The notes under the pieces: generated by a model
Databases searched by the model: none
Seen by the model: only the letters and a program-made list of their open reading frames with translations
Told to the model about the DNA's origin: nothing
Origin: Scalindua_A sp046757465
Lineage (GTDB): Bacteria; Planctomycetota; Brocadiia; Brocadiales; Scalinduaceae
Length of the DNA: 64,000 nt
Assembly (NCBI GenBank): GCA_046757465.1
Contig: JBHHYH010000007.1
Location: forward strand, 1-64,000
Direction of reading: 5' to 3'
Position numbers and translations under genes: made by a program
Part shown: piece after piece, positions 33,752 to 43,352 of the stretch
Numbering within the stretch: the first letter of the stretch is position 1
How the letters are laid out: each line of letters starts with the position of its first letter

Positions 33752-34102
33752 ATGGGCGAAAAAAACGTTTTGATTACAATGAATCAAGCTCCATATGGGA
33801 GTATTTATTATACAGAGGGACTACGTGCAGCAGTTGGTGTAACAAGCGGCATAGATGAACACAAAGTTAATGTTGTCTATTTAGGAGATGGTGCTTTTTT
33901 TGCAATTAAAGGAGTAGATAGAAAAGATACGGAAACCTATATAGGCACTTTAAAAAAAGCAGAAAACAAATTAATGGTAGAAAAAGAATCGTTGGAAGAA
34001 CGAAACATAGAAGAAAGTAAAATAGCCGAGGATATTGAAATAATATCACGTACTGAAGTACTGAAACTAGTACAAGCATCTGATGTAACTATTGGTTTTT
34101 GA
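33752..34102 (+). CDS. DsrF/TusC-like protein
   Basis: 116 residues of the DsrE/F-like fold (VLITMNQAPYGSIYYTEGLRAAVGVTSG, VVYLGDGAFFAIKGV, and the C-terminal EVLKLVQASDVTIGF). No Cys at all in the sequence, as in TusC-type structural partners. It carries a longer charged helix (KKAENKLMVEKESLEERNIEESKIAEDIE) than usual. A good ribosome binding site (AAAGGAGAA) precedes the ATG. Confidence 0.82.
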   Translation: MGEKNVLITMNQAPYGSIYYTEGLRAAVGVTSGIDEHKVNVVYLGDGAFFAIKGVDRKDTETYIGTLKKAENKLMVEKESLEERNIEESKIAEDIEIISRTEVLKLVQASDVTIGF

Positions 34103-34129
34103 ATAATAATCGAGGAGGTCTTAAACGCT

Positions 34130-34399
34130 ATGGCAAATGTATACTTAATTGACAAGAAATTCGGAAATAATAGCTTAAGGATAGCTGAACAGGATAAAGA
34201 CGCAGAGATAGTCCTCATCCAGGATGGAATCTATCTGGATGTAAAAAAAATTGAAAATTCCGGCAATAAAGTTTATGCTATTAAAGATGATGTTGAGAAA
34301 CGTGGTTACACTGAAATGCTGTCTAAGAATATTGAATTAATAGATTACGGTAAATTAGTTGATCTTATTCTTGCAAACCAAGTTGTCAATTTTGCGTGA
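34130..34399 (+). CDS. DsrH/TusB-like protein
   Basis: An 89-residue DsrH/TusB relative: VYLIDKKFGNNSLRIAEQ..., AEIVLIQDGIYLD, and the final LIDYGKLVDLIL. The usual DsrH/TusB Cys is absent, so a structural role within the hexamer is more likely than persulfide transfer. It completes a DsrEFH-like triplet in the order E-F-H. Confidence 0.8.
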   Translation: MANVYLIDKKFGNNSLRIAEQDKDAEIVLIQDGIYLDVKKIENSGNKVYAIKDDVEKRGYTEMLSKNIELIDYGKLVDLILANQVVNFA

Positions 34400-34456
34400 T
34401 AATTAATTTTTGTTTCTTCCTGACATATCAGGAAAGAAAGGAAAGGTAAAGTAAAG

Positions 34457-34711
34457 ATGCTTACAATTAAGGATAAAGCGCCCGATCAGAGTATAGATAT
34501 TCGCGGTAAGATATGTCCTTATACTTTGATTGAAACAAGGGACTCGCTTAAACATTTATCAAAAGGACAGATTTTGGAAGTATTATGCGATTATGAACCA
34601 GCTGCGGAAAATACAATACCAAATTTTTGCAGAAATAAGGGGTGTCCCTTCGAAGTCGAAGTTGTAAAAGGGGGGAAGCTTTGGAAGATAAAGATCGAAA
34701 AGACTGACTGA
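34457..34711 (+). CDS. Second TusA-family sulfur carrier
   Basis: 84 residues with the same core as the first copy: IDIRGKICPYTLIETRDSLKHL and EVLCDYEPAAENTIPNFC. The Cys of CPYT is kept. The pair differs in the middle part, where this copy adds a Cys-rich NFCRNKGCP. It lies between the DsrEFH-like genes and the GcvH-like gene. Confidence 0.85.
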   Translation: MLTIKDKAPDQSIDIRGKICPYTLIETRDSLKHLSKGQILEVLCDYEPAAENTIPNFCRNKGCPFEVEVVKGGKLWKIKIEKTD

Positions 34712-34796
34712 AGTATTAAAAGATATCATCTCAAAAATTTCCCACGATAATCCAACAGAAAGTATTCCCAATATTATTTTTTGATAATGTCTCTTT

Positions 34797-35249
34797 ATGG
34801 CAAAGTATGAAGATATTTGTTTACCGGATGATTTATATTATGATAGGAAAGATCACCTCTGGGCGAAAGTTGAAGATGATGGAGGAGTGAGAGTAGGCTT
34901 GGATATCTTTGGGCAAAAGGCTGCAGGAACGGTTGCATACATAAAAATATTACCAGTTGATAAAAAAGTAAAAAAAAGTCGTGCCTTCGGTTCTCTTGAA
35001 GCAGGCAAATATATTGGTCCTCTAAAGGCGCCTGTGAGAGGGAAACTAATAGACGTTAACGAAGAAGTACTTAAGACGCCAAATCTTGTTAATACTGACC
35101 CTTATGGTAAGGGATGGTTTGTTATTATTGAGCCAGACAATCTTGAAGAAGATTTAAAAGACCTCGTCCAGGGAGCGCAGAATATACAGGAGTGGCTCGA
35201 ATCTGAGTATAAAGAATATACTGAAAAGGGCCTGTTTGCAGAAGAATAG
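34797..35249 (+). CDS. GcvH-like lipoyl-domain protein
   Basis: The 150-residue protein has the GcvH fold: YYDRKDHLWAKVEDDGGVRVGLDIFGQKAAGTVAYIKILP, then GSLEAGKYIGPLKAPVRGKLIDVNE with the Lys (AGKYIG) at the lipoylation turn, and DPYGKGWFVIIEP. No other glycine-cleavage gene is present, so it is probably a lipoate-bound sulfur carrier of the type known from sHdr clusters (LbpA). It ends the sulfur cluster. The ATG begins only 85 bases after the tusA stop. Confidence 0.85.
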   Translation: MAKYEDICLPDDLYYDRKDHLWAKVEDDGGVRVGLDIFGQKAAGTVAYIKILPVDKKVKKSRAFGSLEAGKYIGPLKAPVRGKLIDVNEEVLKTPNLVNTDPYGKGWFVIIEPDNLEEDLKDLVQGAQNIQEWLESEYKEYTEKGLFAEE

Positions 35250-35446
35250 TACAACAAGAAACTGGAATATCTTACGAATAATTCAATCCATTATGATACT
35301 TAAGCATACCACACATAGTTTCTATGTAAAGTAAGGCAAGTTAAGACATGTTTCTCTTGGTCTGACATGGACCAAACGATCTTGGTATTAATTGTCATTT
35401 GAAGACTTGCATCTTCTTTTAGGCAGCAAATAATACCATACGAAAT

Positions 35447-37288
35447 ATGACTTATTCAAATAAAGTTAATAAGAAACAGCAGGATTATCCATGTTTTTCT
35501 AAAATAGACGGAAGACATCCTTTTAAGAACGCTGTTCCCAACGGCTTCGTAGATTACTCCGTAACAACTCGACGTGGGGGTGAGGTTTTTTATTTTAATT
35601 TTGATCTGGCGAAAGAAATAGGGCTCGTCCCAAAGAATCACCAACATTCCCTTAATAAGAATTTGTGCAAAGCCATACTTGATACCTTCAGCTTAAAAAT
35701 CATCAATGAGTATGACATTATCCACAAAACCCCAATACCCAAAAAGGAAATACGTCCTTACAAGTACATGGCTACGCGCTACTTGCAGTCTCAGCATCCC
35801 GGTAGAACAGGGCTTACATCTGGTGATGGTCGCGGTATATGGAATGGTTTTTACAAAGGGAAGAACGCAATATGGGATATTTCCAGTTGTGGAACAGGAG
35901 CTACCAAACTGAGTCCGGCCACCGCCATTGAAAACAAATTTTTCAAAACGGGCGACGACAATGTTCCTTACGGTTGTGGACGTGCAGATCTCCTGGATGG
36001 GGTTTCTGCGGCAATAATGAGCGAGATATTTCATCATAATAAAATTCTAACGGAAAGAACACTCGCAATCATTGCCTTTAATAAAGGAACCTCTATTAAC
36101 GTGCGCGCGTATAAGAATCTTTTGCGACCAGCCCACTTTTTTCATCATATAAAACAGGGAAACTATGAAGAATTAAAGGGTGCTATTGATTACTATATCA
36201 ACCGTCAGGTGGAAAGTGGAGATTGGCCTGCAATTAAAGATCCAATCAAGAAGTATCAAGATATGTTGGAGAGGGTAAATATCAACTTCGCAAGAGTAGC
36301 GGCGCAATTTGAAAGTAAGTATATTTTTTGCTGGTTGGACTGGGATGGCGATAATATTCTGGCTGATGGCGGAATTATCGACTATGGATCTTTAAGACAA
36401 TTTGGTCTTTACCATCGTGAGTACCGCTATGATGATGTGAACAGGATGTCCACTACCATCGCCGAGCAGAAACACAAGGCTAAATACATCGTACAAACTT
36501 TTGCTCAAATTGTTGATTTTCTCATTACTAAGAAGAAGAAAAACATTAAGGCCTTTAGTAACCACAGAATCATGAAAGAATTTAATAAAGTCTTTGAGAG
36601 GACAAAAGATGCATCTGTTCTCTACAAGATGGGATTTGACGAAACTTTGCAACAAAAACTGTTAAATAAAAAAAGTGTCTTAAAGGATATTCGGGTCTTT
36701 AGAAGGCTCTTTGCCTACTTTGAAAAGGCCAAATCCAAAAAAGGGCTTTACGAAGTAGAAGATGGAATTACCTGGGATGCTATATTTTGCATGCGTGATA
36801 TTATGAGAGAGTTGCCCAAATTTTACTTAGGTAACAATCGAATGATGGAGCCAGAAGATTTTATAGAAATATTGAGATCTAATTATGCCACCAAAGCGGA
36901 TATGGCTCTGAGTCGGAATAGAAAATCAAAAATTATTCAGTTTCAGAAATTATATTGGAAGCTCGTTAAAAAGGCAGCTATCCTTTCAGGGAAGTCGCCG
37001 AAAAAAGTCCTGACGTATATGGCTGGAAGATCCGCACTTATTAATCGTTACGAGCGGGTAACTGGTGATTCCATCATTGGTGTTTCAGAGAAGATGGTAC
37101 GAAGCAGAAAAAGTGTGAATTCAAAAGGATTGCATGATATGTTTGTCGAATTTGTAGAAGAACAGATTTTGTGCCCGGAATACTTTGAAAGATCGGGTGG
37201 ATCCCATAAAAGATTGAGGAATAAAAAGACAAAGAAAATACTTAATACAATGCTGAGGATTGTTAAGGATTACCGTGAAGGAATTTAA
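35447..37288 (+). CDS. Divergent SelO/YdiU-like pseudokinase (protein adenylyltransferase family)
   Basis: 613 residues, long for SelO but with its landmarks in order: YMATRYLQ, SGDGRGIW, SSCGTGATKLSP, GRADLLDGVSAAIMSEIFH, RTLAIIAFNKG, VRAYKNLLRPAHF, and CWLDWDGDNILADGGIIDYGSLRQF. In the SelO family these form the ATP/AMP transfer site, in which Asp and Asn residues of the DN...DYG region bind metal. The C-terminal 250 residues (charged helical) are not recognised. The gene stands alone between the sulfur cluster and a 93-residue hypothetical protein. Confidence 0.55.
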   Translation: MTYSNKVNKKQQDYPCFSKIDGRHPFKNAVPNGFVDYSVTTRRGGEVFYFNFDLAKEIGLVPKNHQHSLNKNLCKAILDTFSLKIINEYDIIHKTPIPKKEIRPYKYMATRYLQSQHPGRTGLTSGDGRGIWNGFYKGKNAIWDISSCGTGATKLSPATAIENKFFKTGDDNVPYGCGRADLLDGVSAAIMSEIFHHNKILTERTLAIIAFNKGTSINVRAYKNLLRPAHFFHHIKQGNYEELKGAIDYYINRQVESGDWPAIKDPIKKYQDMLERVNINFARVAAQFESKYIFCWLDWDGDNILADGGIIDYGSLRQFGLYHREYRYDDVNRMSTTIAEQKHKAKYIVQTFAQIVDFLITKKKKNIKAFSNHRIMKEFNKVFERTKDASVLYKMGFDETLQQKLLNKKSVLKDIRVFRRLFAYFEKAKSKKGLYEVEDGITWDAIFCMRDIMRELPKFYLGNNRMMEPEDFIEILRSNYATKADMALSRNRKSKIIQFQKLYWKLVKKAAILSGKSPKKVLTYMAGRSALINRYERVTGDSIIGVSEKMVRSRKSVNSKGLHDMFVEFVEEQILCPEYFERSGGSHKRLRNKKTKKILNTMLRIVKDYREGI

Positions 37289-37695
37289 ATTTTAGACGTA
37301 AAAGATATTAGACAGGTCCTTGGCAAAATGCTAATCCCTTATATACAACTGTTACCATTCAACTATTGCTGAATGTTGTTAAAAATAAATGAATATACCC
37401 TGCTTTTTATAAGCTTCTATAGAATAATACCTTAAATCGCAGGAGAAATGTTTTTGTAAATTTCAGTTAATTTAAGTCAACGTTTTCCATTGAAGAAAGA
37501 ATGATTTTTTGCTTCACAATCTTTAAGGTATGATCATAAGTCTAATATTATTCACAAACTACAACAGATGTCTCTAAATCTACTTACTTTGGCACGAAAA
37601 TTGTGTTTGATCTTTTAGATACATTTTATTAGAATCATGTAATAAATTAAAAGGAAACATCCATCATTCCATATATATTAAACCAATAATTGCCT
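37289..37695. other. Gene-free region
   Basis: About 400 AT-rich bases without a plausible gene. A short palindrome, CATTCAACTATTGCTGAATG, lies near 37356. No promoter of good quality is evident. Confidence 0.45.
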
Positions 37696-37971
37696 ATGAT
37701 AAACAAAAGCGACTGGCCCAAACCTAGAGGAGTTTCTGTACTTCATCGAAAAGCATTGCTGAGTTACGTGTCAAGAATAAGTGTCTGCGTAGAAAGCTAT
37801 AAAAGTGGAGAAATAGACGCTGATACCACTTTAAAAATATGTAGAAAAATACTCAGTGAAATTGATGACCCAGAATTTCCTTTTTTCGCTGTAAGGAACT
37901 TTAGCGAGTTATTTGTATTTATCTTATACCAACTCCCAAGGTATAAAGCCCAATCCCAACATTCTGCCTAG
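37696..37971 (+). CDS. Small hypothetical protein
   Basis: From the ATG at 37696 about 91 residues. The product is helical and slightly basic, with a central KICRKILSEIDDPEFPFFAVRNFSELFVFILYQLPRY. No family or signal is recognised. Coding is supported only by length and composition. Confidence 0.45.
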   Translation: MINKSDWPKPRGVSVLHRKALLSYVSRISVCVESYKSGEIDADTTLKICRKILSEIDDPEFPFFAVRNFSELFVFILYQLPRYKAQSQHSA

Positions 37972-38355
37972 ATTAATCTCTACATCGAACACCGACTCTC
38001 CAGCTTATGCACATAGTATAACTTATTACCTAAATCGCTCGACTTAGGTATTAGAAGCATTTTATAAATTACACTTCTATCTTTGTTTCAATCAATACTG
38101 ACCATATTCTTCCAAGGATTTCCGTGTTTTAGTCTACGGTTACTTGTTCACACTTGAAATGATAGTTGATTTATGATAGTAGTAATCCGTGGCAAGATCA
38201 ATAAGAAACGAGTGTGTTGGAATACTATATAATATAACCGTAAGGGAAAGAAAGACATTTCATATTCAGAGGAGGCGAATATTATCAGAAATTTCTATAG
38301 ATCTTTATCTGAATCTGTTGAAGGGATATGATATTATTATCTATGGGTATAATGA
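37972..38355. other. Gene-free region before prpD
   Basis: About 380 bases with no good open frame. It ends at the ATG of prpD, with AGGAGGCG near 38271 too far upstream to serve that start. Nothing else is seen. Confidence 0.45.
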
Positions 38356-39720
38356 ATGAAGACCTTTTCTGAAAGACTTGCAGAATATGCAACATCACTT
38401 GAATTTAGTAATCTTTCTCCTGAGGTTGTTCATGAGGTAAAAAGGAGGCTTATAGACAGTCTTGGCTGTGCACTTGGTGCCTATAGAAGTGAGTTAGGAA
38501 AGATCGTAATAGGGCTTGGGCAGAAAGCGGAAAGCGCCTACGGCGCCACGCTTTTGGGCATATGCCAAAAGACCACTCCTGACCTTGCTACGTTTGCCAA
38601 TGGTGCACTTATCCGTTATTTGGACTATAATGATACTTACCTATCTAAAGAACCTGCCCACCCGAGTGACAATATATCAGCTGCCCTTGCTTTGGCAGAG
38701 GCTGAAAAAGGTGATGGGAAGGCCCTTATTACGGCCATAATATTGGGATATGAGGTTCAGTGCAGACTCTGTGATGCTGCCTCTCTGAGGGAAAGAGGTT
38801 GGGATCATGTAGCCTATATTTCTATATCATCTGCCATTCTTGCCTCAAGGCTTATGAATGTGGAATGGGAGAGAGTTGAACACGCAATTGCCTTAAGCAT
38901 CACACCGAATATTCCTTTGAGACAAGCAAGGGTGGGTGAGTTATCCATGTGGAAGGGTTGTGCGGCTGCCAATGCAGCGAGAAACGGCGTCTTTGCCGCT
39001 CTTCTTGTCAGAGAGGGGATGACGGGACCCTCTGAAATCTTTGAAGGTGAGAAAGGATTCTTTAAACAGGTTACGGGTCCTTTTAATCTGCAGATTGAAG
39101 ACTTTGGAGGGAAGGGAGGGAATTTTAAGATTCTTGATACCTATGTAAAATACTTTCCTTCAGAGTATCATTCACAGGCAGCTGTGGAAGCAGCCCTGGA
39201 ACTCAGGAAAGAGATAGAGGTTGAAAATATAGAGGTAATAAACATAGAAACCTACGATGCATGTGTTGATATAATTGCAGGGGACAAAGAAAAGTGGCAT
39301 CCCAAGACCAGAGAGACAGCCGACCACAGCCTCCCGTACTGTGTTGCTGTTGCCCTTTGCGATGGGACGGTGGGACTCGGACAGTTTGCGGAAGAGAGAA
39401 TTAAAGACCCTGATTTGCAGAAAATAATGACAAAAATAAAGGTTAGACGTAATCCTGAACATAACAAACAGTATCCCGAAGCCTTTCCCTGCTTTATAGA
39501 GATAAAGAGCAAATCAGGCGAAACTTTTACCAAAACCGTTACATATCCCAAAGGCCATCCAAAGAACCCTTTGACGGATAGAGAACTGGAGGAAAAATTT
39601 AATACCCTAAATTCCGGCCTTATTAATGATGATACAGTAAACGAAATTATTGATAATATTTGGAGTTTAGAATCCTTAAATGATATCGGTTGTTTTATGA
39701 AACTTTTTAAGGTAAATTGA
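38356..39720 (+). CDS. prpD: MmgE/PrpD family protein, probable 2-methylcitrate dehydratase
   Basis: 454 residues, the family length. It opens with SERLAEYATSLEFSNLSPEVVHEVKRRLIDSLGCALGAY, followed by NGALIRYLDYNDTYLSKEPAHPSDNISAALALAE, with the DYNDT region as part of the active site, and ITPNIPLRQARVGELSMWKGCAAANAARNGVFAALLVREGMTGP. With prpB next and a citrate synthase further down it belongs to the methylcitrate cycle for propionyl-CoA. MmgE homologues also act on other substrates. Confidence 0.9.
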   Translation: MKTFSERLAEYATSLEFSNLSPEVVHEVKRRLIDSLGCALGAYRSELGKIVIGLGQKAESAYGATLLGICQKTTPDLATFANGALIRYLDYNDTYLSKEPAHPSDNISAALALAEAEKGDGKALITAIILGYEVQCRLCDAASLRERGWDHVAYISISSAILASRLMNVEWERVEHAIALSITPNIPLRQARVGELSMWKGCAAANAARNGVFAALLVREGMTGPSEIFEGEKGFFKQVTGPFNLQIEDFGGKGGNFKILDTYVKYFPSEYHSQAAVEAALELRKEIEVENIEVINIETYDACVDIIAGDKEKWHPKTRETADHSLPYCVAVALCDGTVGLGQFAEERIKDPDLQKIMTKIKVRRNPEHNKQYPEAFPCFIEIKSKSGETFTKTVTYPKGHPKNPLTDRELEEKFNTLNSGLINDDTVNEIIDNIWSLESLNDIGCFMKLFKVN

Positions 39721-39820
39721 TTAAGTCCTGAGTAGGGTAGAAAAGAACAAAGGCACAAAGGCAGAAGGCACAAAGTTATTTGTAAGATCAGATACTGTAA
39801 ACTAGAATAAGAAACCAAAA

Positions 39821-40684
39821 ATGAAAACAAATATTAAGGATCTTATGAAAGATGGCATTGTCGTAATGCCGGGGGCCTTTAACGCAATATCGGCAAGGCT
39901 TGTAGAGAAGGCTGGGTTTAATGCCCTTTATATATCGGGGGCGGGTCTGGCAAATGGAGTTGCCGCCATGCCTGATATCGGGCTTTTAACCATGACAGAG
40001 GTTTTGACCCAGTCAAAATATATTATAGATGCCGTAGATATACCATGCATAATTGATGGTGACACAGGTTTTGGAGAGGCCATAAACGTAATGATGATGA
40101 TTAAGGAGATGGAGAGTTTGGGTGCTGGCGGTGTGCATATAGAAGATCAGGAGACGCCTAAGAAGTGTGGTCACCTTGCAGGGAAGAGCTTAGTCTCTCC
40201 CGAAGCCATGGCAGTGAAGATTGCTGCTGCAGTAGAGGCAAGAACAGACCCTGACTTTCTCATAGTAGCGAGGACAGATGCGAGGGCTGTAGAAGGAATA
40301 GATGGGGCAATCAAAAGGGCAAACCTTTATTTAGAAGCAGGAGCGGATGCTATATTTCCGGAAGCGCTTGAGTCTAAGGAGGAATTTATCTTGTTCAGGA
40401 AAGAAATTAGCGCTCCACTCTTGGCCAATATGACCGAATTCGGCAAAAGCCCATATTTAAGTGTCAAGGAGTTTGAAGACATGGGCTACAATATCGTAAT
40501 CTTCCCACTAACAACATTCAGGGTGATGCTTAAGTCTGTTGCAGACGCATTAAGTAAGCTGAAGGCGGAGGGAACACAAAAAACATTTATTGAAGAAATG
40601 ATGACAAGGAAAGAACTATATGAAATTATTGGATACGAAGATTATGAAGTAATTGATAAGAAAATAAGTAAAAAGATAAAATAG
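39821..40684 (+). CDS. prpB: Isocitrate lyase/PEP mutase family, probable 2-methylisocitrate lyase
   Basis: 287 residues. The family shows in IVMPGAFNAISARLVEKAGFNALYISGAG, DADTGFGEAINV-type IDGDTGFGEAINV, the catalytic-Cys loop KKCGHLAGKSLVS, ARTDARAVEG, and NMTEFGKSP. KKCGH is the lyase active-site loop. The adjacent prpD makes methylisocitrate lyase the best call; it splits the C7 acid into pyruvate and succinate, feeding Sdh. Confidence 0.9.
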   Translation: MKTNIKDLMKDGIVVMPGAFNAISARLVEKAGFNALYISGAGLANGVAAMPDIGLLTMTEVLTQSKYIIDAVDIPCIIDGDTGFGEAINVMMMIKEMESLGAGGVHIEDQETPKKCGHLAGKSLVSPEAMAVKIAAAVEARTDPDFLIVARTDARAVEGIDGAIKRANLYLEAGADAIFPEALESKEEFILFRKEISAPLLANMTEFGKSPYLSVKEFEDMGYNIVIFPLTTFRVMLKSVADALSKLKAEGTQKTFIEEMMTRKELYEIIGYEDYEVIDKKISKKIK

Positions 40685-40743
40685 AAACCTATTAAACAGT
40701 AACTAAATAGTTATATTATTAGCCTAAAATGAGATAAAAAAAC

Positions 40744-41709
40744 ATGAGCATAAATCTAGACAAACCTAATAAATGGAAAAAGGATATTATCAAATCAGTT
40801 GATATGTATAACGATTGGTTTATGAGATTTGCTCCCAAAGCATTCCGAGAAACACGCATTAAAACTACAAAAGATGTAATTAAAGCATTAGAAATCACTG
40901 AATATTTATCCGCAATTTCATCTACTATCCTGAAATCGCATCCCGAAATACTTCCTACTTTGCGAATGTCAACTTGTCCGCCAATTGCAGTAGACCGTCT
41001 TATCGGTCTGTCTGGAGTATCACCCAACCTTGTAAAAAAGATTGAGAAGGAAGGAATCCTTCCACCTAAAATGCCAAAAAGAGATTTAATGGATGATTTA
41101 GGGAAAATAGGTAAAATTATAATGAGAATGGCGGATGTAGATATTTTCGTTTGGCTTGAACAGAAAAAGGAACCCACAAAAAATGATGTACACAGAGCTT
41201 CCACAATAATTGCAGATCGTCTTTGCGGAGCAGTTGCAAATCCAATAATACGAAATGCACAAGAACAAAGGCAACTATCTGCTATTTCATCTTGGCTAAA
41301 ATCGCGTGGGTACAAACCTTTAAAAGAAACATCTGCAAAAGATGTAAGTTTTGACGGAATGCCTAAAGGTGCTTTCAGTTTTAGGATGAACGTACCTATC
41401 AAACTTGAAGGTGGAGTTAAAAAAATTAACATTCCTGTAGATGCAGTAATTATGCCAAGAATTAGCAAACGAAAGCTACCTATCTTAATTGAAGCCAAAT
41501 CTGCTGGTGATTTCACCAATGTTAACAAACGCCGCAAAGAAGAAGCGGTAAAAATGCAACAACTAAAACAAACCTATGGCAAAAATGTTTCTTTCAACCT
41601 TTTCTTATGCGGATACTTTGACAGTGGTTATCTTGGCTATGAAGCGGCAGAAGGAATTGATTGGATTTGGGAACATAGAATAGATGATATGAAAAAGTTA
41701 GGATTGTAA
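40744..41709 (+). CDS. Type II restriction endonuclease, XamI-family candidate
   Basis: 321 residues with a predicted PD-(D/E)xK nuclease core: IPVDAVIMPRISKRKLPILIEAKSAGDFTN, where D and EAK are the catalytic residues. The N-terminal KWKKDIIKSVDMYNDWFMRFAPKAFRETR resembles RE_XamI proteins, from memory rather than by search. It is followed after 6 bases by an adenine methyltransferase gene. XamI-type enzymes cut GTCGAC; this specificity is a guess. Composition is AT-richer than the neighbouring prp genes, a sign of transfer. Confidence 0.75.
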   Translation: MSINLDKPNKWKKDIIKSVDMYNDWFMRFAPKAFRETRIKTTKDVIKALEITEYLSAISSTILKSHPEILPTLRMSTCPPIAVDRLIGLSGVSPNLVKKIEKEGILPPKMPKRDLMDDLGKIGKIIMRMADVDIFVWLEQKKEPTKNDVHRASTIIADRLCGAVANPIIRNAQEQRQLSAISSWLKSRGYKPLKETSAKDVSFDGMPKGAFSFRMNVPIKLEGGVKKINIPVDAVIMPRISKRKLPILIEAKSAGDFTNVNKRRKEEAVKMQQLKQTYGKNVSFNLFLCGYFDSGYLGYEAAEGIDWIWEHRIDDMKKLGL

Positions 41710-41715
41710 AGTCTA

Positions 41716-43287
41716 ATGGATAAATTATTAATGCAGATAGAAGGAAAAAGAAGAAAACTACAAGATCAATTAGATAGTTTAAAACTTCCTATGGAAAGAA
41801 ATGTTCTTGGGCAATTTGCAACGCCCTTTTCTTTTGCAAAATCTATTTTGGAACAAACCAGGAAATATTTAGGCAATACTGAAACAATTAGTTTTTTGGA
41901 TCCTGCATTTGGAACAGGAGCTTTCTATTCTGCTTTAATTCAAACTTTTCATCAAAATAAAATTAAAAAAGCATATGGTATTGAAATTGATCTGCACTAT
42001 GCTAAATATACTCAAAAGTTTTGGCAGGACTTTCCGTTAAAAATAATAATAGCTGATTTTTTATCTCTTATGCCACCAAATATGCCAAATGATAAATACA
42101 AATTAATTATTTGCAACCCCCCTTATGTGAGGCATCATCATGTGGCAAAAGACAGAAAACAAAATCTTCAGAAATGGGTTAAATATAATTTTGGGTATAA
42201 AATTAGTGGCCTTGCAGGTTTATATTGCTATTTTATTTTGCATTCTGATAAATGGTTAGCCGTCAACGGACTTTCTTGCTGGCTAATTCCCGGCGAATTC
42301 TTGGATGTGAACTATGGTTATACTTTAAAACAGTATTTTTCAGAAAACGTTACTCTATTACGCATACATAAATTCCAGCCTAAAGATGTTCAATTTAAAG
42401 ATGCATTGGTTACGTCTGTTGTTGTTTGGTTCATCAAAAAAAAACCATCACCTGAAAATAAAATCGTTTTTTCCTATGGCGGTAATCTCGCTATACCCCA
42501 AAGTGAAAGGACTTATAAATTGGCAGAAATAGATGTCTCAAAGAAATGGTCAAATTATTTTTTAAATGAGCAGAAGCAAAAAAAATGTGTGGCAACTCTT
42601 GGAGATTATTTTCAAATCAAAAGAGGAATAGCCACAGGTAATAACAAGTTCTTTATTCTTTCCATGGAGGAAATTGAAGAAAGAAATTTGCCAAATGAGT
42701 TCTTTTTGCCAATTTTACCTAGTCCTAGAAACATTAAAACATATATTATTGAAAGTTTGGCGAATGGTTTGCCAGATATTAATAATCCTTTATTTCTTTT
42801 AAACTGCGATCTTGGGGAAGAGGAAATAAAAAACAAATACCATAGTCTTTGGGATTACATTTCTCAAGGAATTGGTTCTGTTTCAGAGCGTTATATCTGC
42901 AAGAATCGGACACCATGGTATCGTCAAGAAAGAAGATTGCCTGCTCCTTTTCTCTGTACTTACATGGGCAGAAATATGAATTCTAGGGCAAAACCATTCA
43001 GATTCATCCTAAATAAATCGAAGGCTGTTGCGGCAAACGTCTATTTGTTATTATATCCGAAGCCATTATTAGCAAAAATCATAGAACAAGACCACAGTAT
43101 TGGAGAAAAAGTATTGAATGTTCTAAATAATCTGGACTTGGATTTGTTAGTAAAAAATGGACGTGTTTATGGGGGAGGATTGTATAAGTTAGAACCAAAA
43201 GAATTAACAAATATTCCCATTTCAGAATTTGGAGATATTACGCCAAAACTTAAAGTTAAGAAGATAATTCAGAAAACATTGTTTTAA
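41716..43287 (+). CDS. N6-adenine DNA methyltransferase of the R-M system
   Basis: 523 residues, gamma-class type II methylase. SAM motif I is FLDPAFGTGAFYSALI, the acidic residue lies in YGIEID, and the catalytic motif is IICNPPYVRHHHV (NPPY). The C-terminal region (about 300-510) is the target recognition domain, with an Eco57I-like pattern YLLLYP. It protects the host DNA from the endonuclease encoded upstream. The start is at 41716 (ATG). Confidence 0.92.
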   Translation: MDKLLMQIEGKRRKLQDQLDSLKLPMERNVLGQFATPFSFAKSILEQTRKYLGNTETISFLDPAFGTGAFYSALIQTFHQNKIKKAYGIEIDLHYAKYTQKFWQDFPLKIIIADFLSLMPPNMPNDKYKLIICNPPYVRHHHVAKDRKQNLQKWVKYNFGYKISGLAGLYCYFILHSDKWLAVNGLSCWLIPGEFLDVNYGYTLKQYFSENVTLLRIHKFQPKDVQFKDALVTSVVVWFIKKKPSPENKIVFSYGGNLAIPQSERTYKLAEIDVSKKWSNYFLNEQKQKKCVATLGDYFQIKRGIATGNNKFFILSMEEIEERNLPNEFFLPILPSPRNIKTYIIESLANGLPDINNPLFLLNCDLGEEEIKNKYHSLWDYISQGIGSVSERYICKNRTPWYRQERRLPAPFLCTYMGRNMNSRAKPFRFILNKSKAVAANVYLLLYPKPLLAKIIEQDHSIGEKVLNVLNNLDLDLLVKNGRVYGGGLYKLEPKELTNIPISEFGDITPKLKVKKIIQKTLF

Positions 43288-43302
43288 ACTAACAAGATGC
43301 TC

Positions 43303-43328
43303 CAGCGGACGGCTAATTGCCACCGCTG
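43303..43328. other. Hairpin after the methyltransferase gene
   Basis: CAGCGG and CCGCTG with an inner GGC/GCC form a compact stem just after the stop. There is no T-run. It could be a structured mRNA end or trace of a recombination site; see the rejected list for the attC idea. Confidence 0.35.
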
Positions 43329-43352
43329 AGCTGTCATGGTAGAACAACTTAT

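Noticed and set aside
41716..43287. Phase-variable or type I R-M locus
   Set aside because: No specificity subunit, no simple repeats in the genes, and the pair has the build of a type II system.
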